From Spirochaetaceae bacterium (GTDB taxonomy: Bacteria > Myxococcota_A > UBA9160 > UBA4427): a stretch of DNA of 39,387 nucleotides. Positions 1 to 6,734 of the stretch are shown piece after piece (positions within the stretch are counted from its first letter, which is position 1; every line of letters starts with the position of its first letter). The translations under genes and the position numbers were made by a program. Below the pieces are notes generated by a model. It had not been told where the DNA came from, did not search any database, and saw only the letters and a program-made list of their open reading frames with translations. The stretch covers positions 1 through 39,387 of the forward strand of contig JACKFD010000023.1 of assembly GCA_020632655.1 (NCBI GenBank). The letters run 5' to 3'.

Positions 1-540
1 GACCGGCTCTCGAACGAGGAGATCGTCTCGCTCTGCACGCTCCTCCTGCTCGCCGGCAACGTCACGACGAGCGACCTGATCGGCAACGCCGTACGCGCCC
101 TGCTGCGCCATCCCGCGGAGCTCGCGAAGCTGCGCGCGCAGCCCGGCCTCATGGCGAATACGATCGAAGAGGCGCTTCGCTACGACTCGCCCGTCACCAA
201 CTCCGGCCGCATCGCCCATCGCGCCTTCGAGTACGACGGCGTCAAGATCCGCGAAGGCGAGTCCCTGATCGTCTCGACCGCCGCCGCGAATCGCGACCCC
301 GCCATCTACCCCGACCCCGACCGCTTCGACATCGAGCGCGAAGACACCCATCACCAGGCCTTCGGCGGCGGCCGCCACTTCTGCCTCGGCGCCCATCTCG
401 CGCGGCTCGAAGCGAGCGAGACCCTCGCGGTCCTGCTGGGCCGCTTCCCCCGGCTCGCGATCGGCGAAGGCGGCCACGTCTACGCCGCGAACCCTACGTT
501 CCGGGGCCTCTCGAGCTTCTGGGTTCGGGTCGCGGACTGA
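1..540 (+). CDS. Cytochrome P450, C-terminal part (5' end outside window)
   Basis: This is the last 179 residues of a bacterial class I cytochrome P450, a soluble haem monooxygenase that needs a ferredoxin and reductase; no redox partner is visible nearby. The frame is open from base 1. Visible landmarks in order are the I-helix AGNVTT (visible residues 18-23), the K-helix ExxR as E57-A-L-R60, and the haem loop FGGGRHFCLG with the thiolate cysteine near visible residue 128, followed by the L-helix AHLARLE. The I-helix position that usually carries Asp/Glu before Thr is Val here, as in some bacterial P450 subfamilies. Substrate is unknown. It ends 100 bases before the lower-GC Rhs island, and a second P450 lies at 6732-7955. 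The family call is secure. Confidence 0.95.
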   Translation, partial: DRLSNEEIVSLCTLLLLAGNVTTSDLIGNAVRALLRHPAELAKLRAQPGLMANTIEEALRYDSPVTNSGRIAHRAFEYDGVKIREGESLIVSTAAANRDPAIYPDPDRFDIEREDTHHQAFGGGRHFCLGAHLARLEASETLAVLLGRFPRLAIGEGGHVYAANPTFRGLSSFWVRVAD

Positions 541-639
541 GATCCGTGTCGGCCGTGCCCGCTGCTCGTTCACAGCCCGGCGGGGATGAACGGACGACCG
601 CCCTGCATGATTGGCGCGGCTTCGAGAGGATCACAGAAC

Positions 640-1035
640 TCACTCCACTGGGTTTCTACGAGATCGACTCAACTCCACAGAATACGAGCCATCGGGAACC
701 GGCAGGTTGGGATTCGGAGGGTTCGGGTCCTCCAGCGTATGACCCGATACCGAGCCTCCGGTCACATCGCTCGAAGCCGTGAAGGTGCCCGTCACCGAGT
801 TGGGCGTCGTCCCGGTGCGAGTGATCACGATGTTCACAGCAAGTCCGAAGGGGTCGAACCAATTGACGGGGTCGTTCAACGCGTAGCTGTAGACGTTGAT
901 GCCCCCTGCCTGTCCTATGGGATCCACCGAGATGTACCGCCCAAGGCTCGGATCATAATACCGATGCCAGTTGTATTGAACTTTTCGGTCGATGCACTCA
1001 CTTGTCCGATCGCTGTAGTGAAACACACCGACCAC
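640..1035 (-). CDS. Orphan Rhs C-terminal fragment (third tip of array), decayed
   Basis: This 131-residue frame contains the hallmark end of the Rhs core (NWHRYYDPSLGRYIS, then DPIGQAGG and the closing DPFGL motif) followed by a unique tail of about 65 residues. The tail contains TLEDPNP and PDGSYSV, which resemble the start of the DUF5675 fold, but it stops far short of that family's length and no good continuation is seen in other frames. The 29 residues before the core block overlap the 3' end of the upstream gene (998-1399). I read it as an orphan Rhs tip, the third in a tandem array, now truncated. No start codon with a convincing ribosome site was found, so it may not be expressed unless recombined onto a full Rhs shell. 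Function of the tail is uncertain. Confidence 0.6.
   Translation of the reverse strand: MVGVFHYSDRTSECIDRKVQYNWHRYYDPSLGRYISVDPIGQAGGINVYSYALNDPVNWFDPFGLAVNIVITRTGTTPNSVTGTFTASSDVTGGSVSGHTLEDPNPPNPNLPVPDGSYSVELSRSRRNPVE
883..975 (-). repeat. 93-nt Rhs core-end block, copy 3
   Basis: One of three gapless 93-base copies encoding the VQYNWHRYY to NVYSY part of the Rhs core. By hand alignment it differs from the copy at 1860-1952 at about 11 positions and from 2992-3084 at about 12. Sequences on both sides differ between copies, so this block marks the shared recombination-type junction. Confidence 0.85.
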
Positions 1036-1399
1036 AGTGGAAGCATCGGTAGCCGTCCTTCATAAGAATATCGACGACTAGCACCTTGTATCCGATGATC
1101 GGCGCCCGATGCGCCCGCGGATGCGCATCCATCCACGAGTTCACAAGTACCAGGTTAGAGCAACAAGGGCACTTCGAAGCGAATCCCGCGAAGACGAGAA
1201 TCGTCTCGCTGGCGAGAAGCGCGAAGAAGACTACTAAGAGTGTTACTCCAGACGGGACTCCGGTCAGAATCCGGAACCCAATCAGCACGCCAAACACCGC
1301 GAGCAGTAGCCATACGGCTATGGTGGCGACTGCTCCCAACCGCAGAAATCGGCGGGTCCAGACACTCGCGTAGAGAGCTGCGTCCTTAGAATGATCCAT
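998..1399 (-). CDS. Small membrane protein with C-terminal zinc ribbon; candidate Rhs immunity protein
   Basis: A 133-residue protein starting MDHSK at 1399. It has two hydrophobic segments at about residues 17-38 and 41-62 (VATIAVWLLLAVFG and VTLLVVFFALLA), then KCPCC and, near the C-terminus, CFHCGRC: a four-to-six cysteine knuckle typical of a small zinc ribbon, probably cytoplasmic. Its ATG lies inside the end of the upstream orphan Rhs tip (1386-1976; 14-base overlap), so the two are probably translationally coupled. Position directly after a Rhs tip is the usual place of a cognate immunity gene, and a membrane protein would suit a toxin acting at the membrane. That role is inference from context; I recognise no named family. 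A longer frame upstream to 1558 is only an arginine-rich extension and was not used. Confidence 0.6.
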   Translation of the reverse strand: MDHSKDAALYASVWTRRFLRLGAVATIAVWLLLAVFGVLIGFRILTGVPSGVTLLVVFFALLASETILVFAGFASKCPCCSNLVLVNSWMDAHPRAHRAPIIGYKVLVVDILMKDGYRCFHCGRCVSLQRSDK

Positions 1400-1976
1400 T
1401 CGCCGCAGCCTCCAGGAACGCCGCCGTTGATCCGGCGACACCCGCCTGAGAAGCGAGGCCGAACCCGGCCGGCCCGAACGCGGCGCCGACTGCTCCCCCG
1501 ACGCCGCCAGCAAGGCACGCGTTGGCGGCGCTCTCGAGATCGGGGGCAAAGCTGGCAAGGCCGTCGTCGGAGAGCCCCGCCGTCAGGGCCTGAGATGCCA
1601 AGTTCCCTGCGCCACCTGCAGCCCCGCCCGCGACTGCACCCGCAACGAATGGATTCGTAATGCCGAAACCGAAGACCGACGCTGCGCCAGCGACGAACCC
1701 AACTGCGGCACCGGCTGCAACGGTCGTGGCGTCGGCTCCGGGAGCGTTTGCGGCCCCGATTCCCCCGGCGACCGCCCCGATGACACCGCCAACCACCGCC
1801 GCGACCGCAGCTGGGTTCTGGCCATTAGGATCAACGTAGGTCAGCGGATTATTGAAACCGTAGTTGTAGACGTTGACTCCGCCTGCCTGCCCGATCGGAT
1901 CCGCCGAGATGTACCGCCCGAGGCTCGGGTCATAGTACCGATGCCAGTTGTAGCAATTTATCCCCAGTCGTCGCAC
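1386..1976 (-). CDS. Orphan Rhs C-terminal tip with Gly/Ala-rich hydrophobic domain
   Basis: A 196-residue frame starting with GTG inside the 3' end of the lipoprotein gene (19-base overlap). Residues 9-55 are the Rhs core end (NWHRYYDPSLGRYISADP, IGQAGGVNVYNY, closing YVDPNGQ). The remaining 140 residues are a Gly/Ala/Val-rich region with several membrane-like helices (for example AAVAAVVGGVIGAVAGG) and no catalytic motif that I can identify. The Rhs homology begins six bases after the preceding stop codon, so there is no N-terminal shell, as in described orphan rhs-CT modules that serve as cassettes for recombination with a full-length Rhs gene. A membrane-active toxin tip is plausible, but similar hydrophobic stretches also occur as linker or pre-toxin segments. 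The coupled downstream gene (998-1399) is the candidate immunity gene. Confidence 0.65.
   Translation of the reverse strand: MRRLGINCYNWHRYYDPSLGRYISADPIGQAGGVNVYNYGFNNPLTYVDPNGQNPAAVAAVVGGVIGAVAGGIGAANAPGADATTVAAGAAVGFVAGAASVFGFGITNPFVAGAVAGGAAGGAGNLASQALTAGLSDDGLASFAPDLESAANACLAGGVGGAVGAAFGPAGFGLASQAGVAGSTAAFLEAAANGSF
1860..1952 (-). repeat. 93-nt Rhs core-end block, copy 2
   Basis: Second copy of the block, starting (on the minus strand) six bases after the stop codon of the lipoprotein gene at 1958. It encodes YNWHRYYDPSLGRYISADP onward. Homology to the other copies ends just past the block, where the unique Gly/Ala-rich tip begins. Confidence 0.85.
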
Positions 1977-2533
1977 CGCCCCTTCTGCCTATGACTCCGG
2001 ATTAGTTTCCCTGAATCATCAAACTCGTAGTCGATCCGCGCTCCGCTTGATGTGCGCGATCCCTTAACCCAAATCTGAACAAATACGCGATCCTGCAACC
2101 GCACACGATTGGAGAAGCGCACGAGGTACCCGTCCTCTCGCTGCCATTCGTCTCGGGGCTCTGGGCTGACCGCGGGCGTCAGCGATGGATACGGCGCGAG
2201 ACTGACCGGCGCCGTTCTTTCTTCGGAGATTCCTTGTTTGGCCAAGGAATCCAACCCGCCCTCTGCAACGATCGTGCTCTTCAGGTCGACTGAAGCTAGG
2301 TCGGTGAAATCAAGGAGGCTCGCGGAATAGCCGGAAGAGGTTGCAAAGACGAGCACAGGGCGACTCGGGTCGAATTTGAGACCCGTACACTCGTCGTCGA
2401 AGAGATCCGGCTCCCACTGCTCGGAGACGAAATCCGCGAGTGCAGCATCCTCGAACCGAAGCGTCTCTTGAGTACACGCTGACAGGCTAGTCGCGAGAGC
2501 AATCGCGACAACCGCCCTTGCAAGAGTAATCAT
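1958..2533 (-). CDS. Predicted lipoprotein downstream of Rhs metallopeptidase tip; candidate immunity protein
   Basis: A 191-residue protein with a type II signal peptide: ITLARAVVAIALA followed by the lipobox LSAC, so Cys20 or so would be the lipidated residue after cleavage. The mature part has no family that I recognise; it contains two cysteines (DDECTGL and the final GRCDDWG) and a proline-rich middle. The start at 2533 is preferred because the ATG overlaps the stop of the Rhs gene as ATGATG, with GGAG just upstream; a longer start at 2554 would only add seven residues. Being coupled to the end of a Rhs toxin gene, it is a candidate periplasmic immunity protein against the metallopeptidase-like tip. 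Local GC is near 50% (30 of 60 bases at 1981-2040), well below the flanking genes. Confidence 0.65.
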   Translation of the reverse strand: MITLARAVVAIALATSLSACTQETLRFEDAALADFVSEQWEPDLFDDECTGLKFDPSRPVLVFATSSGYSASLLDFTDLASVDLKSTIVAEGGLDSLAKQGISEERTAPVSLAPYPSLTPAVSPEPRDEWQREDGYLVRFSNRVRLQDRVFVQIWVKGSRTSSGARIDYEFDDSGKLIRSHRQKGRCDDWG

Positions 2534-3903
2534 CGTGGCTCCGAGCATGTGCATCCCTGGTCGCCAGAAGGGAATGGGTACTTGGTTCGCTCCGGGTAGC
2601 CGAGTGCGCTTCGGACGGGGTTCTCATTTCGATTGACGTTGTTCATGCCGCCCGGCCCATCGTCGTGGTCTCCAAGTGCGTGCCCGCCTTCGTGAGCAAT
2701 ACGCGCCTCTAGCGGCGTATCTTGCGGCCCGTCCTCGGTCTCCACACATGCCGGGGCATCGGGGTCGATGAGGATATCCCCGGGAAGCCCGGGTCGGTTG
2801 AACTGGTTCCAGCCTCGATCATTCACGACGATGTCGGTATCCGGGGCCGCCGCCTCGATCTCCTGTCCACGCGGCGTTGAGCGGAATCTCTCCAACGCAG
2901 CTTGCACTCGATCTCGTGCGGGCCCAGGACGACCAACAACCCTGAACTCAAGACCGAAGGGGTCGATGTATCGCACGGGGTTATTCAGTGCGTAGCTATA
3001 GACGTTGACCCCACCCGCCTGGCCTATCGGATCAGCCGAGATGTACCGCCCAAGCGACGGATCATAATACCGATGCCAGTTGTAGCTGAGCCGACTGTCC
3101 TGATCGGCCAGCTGCCCCGGAAATCGTGCAGACTGCGTCACACCCGTCGCAGCATAGGTCGAGAACTCATCGCCAAACGGATAGGCCTTCGCCTCCCAGG
3201 CAACGTCTTGCGGACCGCCGGCCGATCCACCCGTCATGAGTTCAGGCGTTTCCAGATGACTCGCATGGACGTAGTACGTGCTCGATGCGCCCGGCGCGCC
3301 GTGGATCTGCGCCAAGGGCTCCCCTTCGAGATAGACGTACTCCACGATCGGATCCCCGACCGAGTCCAGCTCCGCGAGCACCTCGCCGGCGGGGCCGTAG
3401 ATGAACAGTCGTTCGACGCCATCGACCACGCGGCGGACGCGCTGATTTCCCGTGTCGTAATCGTTCGACTGGAAGAGCTCATACACTTCGACCTCGTCGC
3501 TCTTCATGACCTGCGCATTTGCGTTGGCGGCAATGATCGTGAACCAGGTCGATTCGGCGATGCCAGTAAACGCCTGACTCCCCGAGGCCGAGACGGTCTG
3601 GGCTCCAGGCTCGAGCCTCACCGTGTCTGCGCACTGGGTCACCCAGCTGACCGTGACGTCGCCCGATTCCATGATCTCGTGCACATCCAACCCGATCGAA
3701 TCGATTCTTGGAAGCACGGGATTTCCCGTCGGAACCTGACATGGATCCCACAACGAGTCGTTCGAGAGACTCGGATCGTCCAGATACTCCGTGAGGTGGT
3801 CGAATCCATACTCCATGGCGCCAGCCGCCCCCGGCGTTCGTCCACCGCCCCGCCAGGACGAATCCCCGATCGCCCCGCACAGCCGTCGCGTAAGCCGACA
3901 CAT
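2530..3903 (-). CDS. Truncated Rhs-family protein with metallopeptidase-like C-terminal tip
   Basis: A 457-residue frame (or 428 residues if the ATG at 3816 is used). Around residues 65-160 is an Ig-like segment; then come one YD/Rhs repeat (RVRRVVDGVERLFIYGPAGEVL), the Rhs core (YNWHRYYDPSLGRYISADP) and the DPFGL closing motif near residue 318. The last 140 residues are a distinct tip containing HEGGHALGDHDD, an HExxH-type zinc motif variant, with a downstream NENPVRSALGYPER segment reminiscent of M91/NleD-like effector peptidases. Full Rhs proteins are usually over 1,000 residues and carry many repeats, so the shell is mostly missing; nothing Rhs-like was seen in 3904-4118. The stop overlaps the lipoprotein start by four bases. 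It could be a decayed remnant or an orphan module fused to a new N-terminus. Confidence 0.75.
   Translation of the reverse strand: MCRLTRRLCGAIGDSSWRGGGRTPGAAGAMEYGFDHLTEYLDDPSLSNDSLWDPCQVPTGNPVLPRIDSIGLDVHEIMESGDVTVSWVTQCADTVRLEPGAQTVSASGSQAFTGIAESTWFTIIAANANAQVMKSDEVEVYELFQSNDYDTGNQRVRRVVDGVERLFIYGPAGEVLAELDSVGDPIVEYVYLEGEPLAQIHGAPGASSTYYVHASHLETPELMTGGSAGGPQDVAWEAKAYPFGDEFSTYAATGVTQSARFPGQLADQDSRLSYNWHRYYDPSLGRYISADPIGQAGGVNVYSYALNNPVRYIDPFGLEFRVVGRPGPARDRVQAALERFRSTPRGQEIEAAAPDTDIVVNDRGWNQFNRPGLPGDILIDPDAPACVETEDGPQDTPLEARIAHEGGHALGDHDDGPGGMNNVNRNENPVRSALGYPERTKYPFPSGDQGCTCSEPR
2992..3084 (-). repeat. 93-nt Rhs core-end block, copy 1
   Basis: Copy of the block embedded in the longest Rhs protein of the island, with Rhs repeat sequence continuing upstream of it. 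Only this copy has a Rhs shell, which makes it the likely acceptor gene of the array. Confidence 0.85.
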
Positions 3904-4118
3904 GTCGGCCGAGCACGGCCGTCATCCCTACACCCGCCGCGCGGGCGCGTCCGTCCGCGAAGCGCACCCATACCGAGCGGCACGGCCGGGGGCCATCCCG
4001 GCGACATGAAGGCTCTTGCCGCGCCAAGCTTTGAAGCCGAGGCAACCAGCGCTCCCGCCCGCGCGGCGAGAGATCCCGGAGCCGGGATGGCACACGGCCG
4101 GGACGCCCGGCACGGCCT

Positions 4119-5570
4119 TCATCCGCGCCCGGCCGCGGCATGGCGCCCCGCGCGTCGCCCGAAGAAGCTGCCGTCCCCGAGCGACATCCCGCTGCTGTAC
4201 CCATGCTTCGCGACCCCCGACGTCGTCCGCCCCGCCGCATACAGCCCCGGGATCGGCTCGCTCGCGTTCGTGAGCACGCGGCCGTGCGGGTCGATGCGCA
4301 GGCCGCCGAGGGTGAAGGCGGGGTAGACGAAGGCCTCCGCGCGCAGGTCGATCGCGCCGTAGGGGGGCGTCGCCAGGGGGGCGAGCCACTTGGCGTCCTT
4401 GTGGAAGAGGGGATCCTCGCCGCGGGCGGCGTGCTCGTTGTAGTAGGCGACCGTGTGCTGGAGCATGCCCTCGGGCATGCCGAGCTCGCGTTCGAGCTCT
4501 TCGACCGTTTCGCCGACGCCGGCCACCTGGATCGGGAAATGCTCCGGGCGCAGGAAGCAGCTGTCGTCGACGACGAGATAGGCGTGGGCGCCCTGGTGGT
4601 AGAGGATCGTCTCGCCGGCGCGACCGAAGTAGACGTCCTCGTTCAGGAAGCGCTGACCGTGTCGGTCGACGAAGAGGCCGCGGCGCAGCTCGTTCGGCGG
4701 AAAGAGCGGCAGGCTGACGTCGCCCGCCTCCATGCGGATCGCCTCGCCGCCGACTGCCAGGCCGAGCCGGATGCCGAGCCCATCGTCGGTCTCGGTCCCG
4801 ACCTTCGCCTGGCATTTCAGCAGCTGCGGCGCATAGCGCGCGAGCATGGCGTCGTTCCAGATGAAGCCCCCCGCCGTCAGGATCACGCCGCGAAGGGCGC
4901 GCACACAGCGCTCGCCATCGAGCGTCGTGAGCACACAGCCCAGCACGCTCCCGTCCCGCGCCTGCACGAGCGCGTCACAGCGGCTCTGATAGGCGGTCTC
5001 GATCCCGGCGCCGAGGGCCGCCGCGATCAGCTTGTTCATCAGCAGGGCGCCCTTGTCCCGGATCGTGCGCGGCGCGTGGCCCCGCGGCACGGGTCGCGCG
5101 ATCTGGTTGAAGGGATGCGCGTGCTCGCTGCCGGAGAAGACGAGGCCGTCGTCGCTATGGAAGGGCTCGTGGGCGCCGGGGAAGAAGCTCTCCTTGTACG
5201 GAACGCCGCGGGCGACGACCCAGTCGAAGTGTGCGGCGCTCTCTTCGCAGTAGGGCGCGATCAAGGCCTCGTCGGGATCCGGACCACAGGCCGCCATCAT
5301 GTAGTCGAACATGTTCTGCGGCGAGTCCTCGTAGCCGAGCGCCTTCTGGAGCGCAGTGCCGCCACCGAGGTAGAGGAAGCCACCCGAGTTGATCGACGTG
5401 CCGCCCGGTCCACCGGAGCGATCGACGACGAGCACCCGCGCCCCCGCCTCCGCCGCCTCGATCGCCGCGCAGGCGCCGGCGCAGCCGAAGCCCACGACGA
5501 GCACGTCGACCGTCTCGTCCCAATGCCGCACGTCCCGCTCGTCCCGTCGCAAGAGCTCGTCCCCGGCCAT
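4119..5570 (-). CDS. FAD-dependent oxidoreductase, KstD/fumarate reductase flavoprotein-like
   Basis: A 483-residue flavoprotein of the FAD_binding_2 superfamily that contains 3-ketosteroid delta-1-dehydrogenases and fumarate reductase flavosubunits. The N-terminal dinucleotide fold is VVGFGCAGACAA (G27, G29, G32) with the ribose-binding VVDRS strand at 47-51 and a GGTSINSGG flavin loop at about 56-64. The C-terminal FAD contacts are GLYAAGRTTSG and YSSGMSLGDG. Enzymes of this type remove or add hydrogens next to a carbonyl, with steroid-like or unsaturated acid substrates. There is no signal peptide or haem motif, so it is probably a cytoplasmic dehydrogenase rather than a respiratory flavocytochrome. 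It is divergent from the P450/ligase operon (146-base spacer), fitting a steroid or terpenoid degradation context. Exact substrate is unknown. Confidence 0.85.
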   Translation of the reverse strand: MAGDELLRRDERDVRHWDETVDVLVVGFGCAGACAAIEAAEAGARVLVVDRSGGPGGTSINSGGFLYLGGGTALQKALGYEDSPQNMFDYMMAACGPDPDEALIAPYCEESAAHFDWVVARGVPYKESFFPGAHEPFHSDDGLVFSGSEHAHPFNQIARPVPRGHAPRTIRDKGALLMNKLIAAALGAGIETAYQSRCDALVQARDGSVLGCVLTTLDGERCVRALRGVILTAGGFIWNDAMLARYAPQLLKCQAKVGTETDDGLGIRLGLAVGGEAIRMEAGDVSLPLFPPNELRRGLFVDRHGQRFLNEDVYFGRAGETILYHQGAHAYLVVDDSCFLRPEHFPIQVAGVGETVEELERELGMPEGMLQHTVAYYNEHAARGEDPLFHKDAKWLAPLATPPYGAIDLRAEAFVYPAFTLGGLRIDPHGRVLTNASEPIPGLYAAGRTTSGVAKHGYSSGMSLGDGSFFGRRAGRHAAAGRG

Positions 5571-5716
5571 GCCTGCACGCGCCTCCTCGGCTGCGATGTT
5601 GGCATAGAGCGGAGGGCCCGTCGGCCATCATGTCCGCCGCCCTGCACGCGATGCGCCGGGCGCCCCCTGGCGGCGCGCGGACCGCGTGCGAGACTCGCCG
5701 GGCAAGGAGCGACCCC

Positions 5717-6166
5717 ATGACGAAGACCGACGAGATCGAGATCCCCGCGGCCCATCGCGAGATCCTGGCCGCGACCCATCACGGCGTGATGAGCACGATC
5801 CGCGCCTCGGACGGGCTGATCTCGACGAATCCCGTCGGCTACGTCTGGGACGGTGCGTGCGTGCGGATCTCGACGATCAAGGACCGCATCAAGTACCGCA
5901 ACCTGCTCGCGAACCCCCTCGTCACCTTCTGCGTGATCCATCCCGAGGACCACACGCGCTACGTCGAGCTGCGCGGCACGGCCTCGATCGAGGAGGATCC
6001 CGACCGCGCGTTCCTGCGCCGGCAGTTCCGCGAGGGGTCCGGCGGCGCCGAGCCGCCGGCCGATCTCGATCCGCCCGGAACCGAGCGCGTGATCGTGCGC
6101 ATCCATCCGCGTCAGTCTTCGAGCCCGCTGCTCTACGGGGGACGTTTCGCCCGGGAGAACGGCTGA
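5717..6166 (+). CDS. PPOX-class (pyridoxamine phosphate oxidase-like) F420/FMN-binding protein
   Basis: A 149-residue split-barrel protein of the pyridoxamine 5'-phosphate oxidase-like superfamily, close to the PPOX-class F420-dependent enzymes. The core reads GVMSTIRASDGLISTNPVG, then a strand with VRISTIKDRIKYRNLLANP, the typical cofactor phosphate-binding and dimer-contact stretch, followed by YVELRGTASIEEDPD. The ATG at 5717 has AAGGAGCG at 5704-5711; an upstream in-frame start at 5630 would add an arginine-rich leader and is unlikely. Its stop overlaps the next ATG as TGATG. As first gene of an operon with P450 and ligase genes it may reduce an enone or similar intermediate, but whether it uses F420, FMN or haem cannot be read from the sequence. 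Confidence 0.85.
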   Translation: MTKTDEIEIPAAHREILAATHHGVMSTIRASDGLISTNPVGYVWDGACVRISTIKDRIKYRNLLANPLVTFCVIHPEDHTRYVELRGTASIEEDPDRAFLRRQFREGSGGAEPPADLDPPGTERVIVRIHPRQSSSPLLYGGRFARENG

Positions 6167-6594
6167 TGGGCGAGGCACGCGACCGCTTCGAGATCATCGC
6201 CGTGCTCGACCACTACGCGGAATGCCTCGACCGCCGCGACTGGCCGGGTCTCGCCGGCGTCTTCACGGAGGACGTCGTGATGGACTTCGGCGAGTGGGCG
6301 CAGACCGGGCGCGAGACCGTCGTGGCGACGATCCGCAGCTACCTCGACGGCTGCGGCCCGAGCCAGCACCTGCTCGGCAACTACCGCATCGAGCTCGAGG
6401 GCGACGAGGCACGCAGCCGCTGCTACTGCCGGGTCATGCACTTCGGCAAGGGCGCCCACGCCGGCAAGACCTACGAGAGCTGGATCGAGTACGAGGACGA
6501 GCTCGTGCGGACGGCCGAGGGCTGGCGGAGCCGGCGGCGGCGCGGGCGCACGCAGATGGAGCAGGGCGACCGCTCGCTGCTCGGTCCGGGCTGA
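6166..6594 (+). CDS. SnoaL-like / NTF2-fold protein
   Basis: A 142-residue protein of the SnoaL-like cone fold (NTF2 superfamily). The N-terminus has the typical pattern of a helix, then YAECLDRRDWPGLAGVFTEDVVMDF, which positions the pocket Asp and Tyr residues, followed by strands ending in GWRSRRRRGRTQ. Members include ketosteroid isomerase-like and polyketide cyclase-like enzymes and dehydratases, as well as non-catalytic ligand-binding proteins. Its start codon overlaps the preceding stop (TGATG at 6164-6168), so it is translated from the same message as the PPOX gene. In this operon a role as isomerase or hydratase on a cyclic ketone is reasonable, but not shown by specific residues. Confidence 0.8.
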   Translation: MGEARDRFEIIAVLDHYAECLDRRDWPGLAGVFTEDVVMDFGEWAQTGRETVVATIRSYLDGCGPSQHLLGNYRIELEGDEARSRCYCRVMHFGKGAHAGKTYESWIEYEDELVRTAEGWRSRRRRGRTQMEQGDRSLLGPG

Positions 6595-6718
6595 GCGCGC
6601 CGGCCCCGGCGCGACGTCCCGGTCGCTGCGGCTCCGCACCCCGCGCTCGACCCTCCGGTCTCTGCGGCGCGGCCCCCCGCCCGCCCTGCGCTACCGTGCC
6701 GGCCTCCCGCACCCGCAC

Positions 6719-6734
6719 GGATCGCCCGACCATG
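6719..6734 (+). promoter_or_regulatory. Duplicated 16-nt leader/start motif, copy 1
   Basis: The bases GGATCGCCCGACCATG end in the start codon of the P450. The identical 16 bases occur at 7996-8011 around the start of the ligase. No Shine-Dalgarno sequence is present in either. It may be a translational signal or a remnant of duplication. Confidence 0.5.

Noticed and set aside
546..782. Small plus-strand gene after the P450
   Set aside because: No ribosome site, no homology-like content, and it overlaps the Rhs tip remnant on the other strand.
883..3084. Three direct 93-base repeats as an insertion sequence or CRISPR-like array
   Set aside because: The repeats are coding Rhs core sequence with spacing of about 1 kb, no terminal inverted repeats and no transposase.
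2902..4326. 474-codon plus-strand frame opposite the Rhs protein
   Set aside because: The minus strand carries the Rhs core motif and peptidase-like tip; the plus translation shows nothing.
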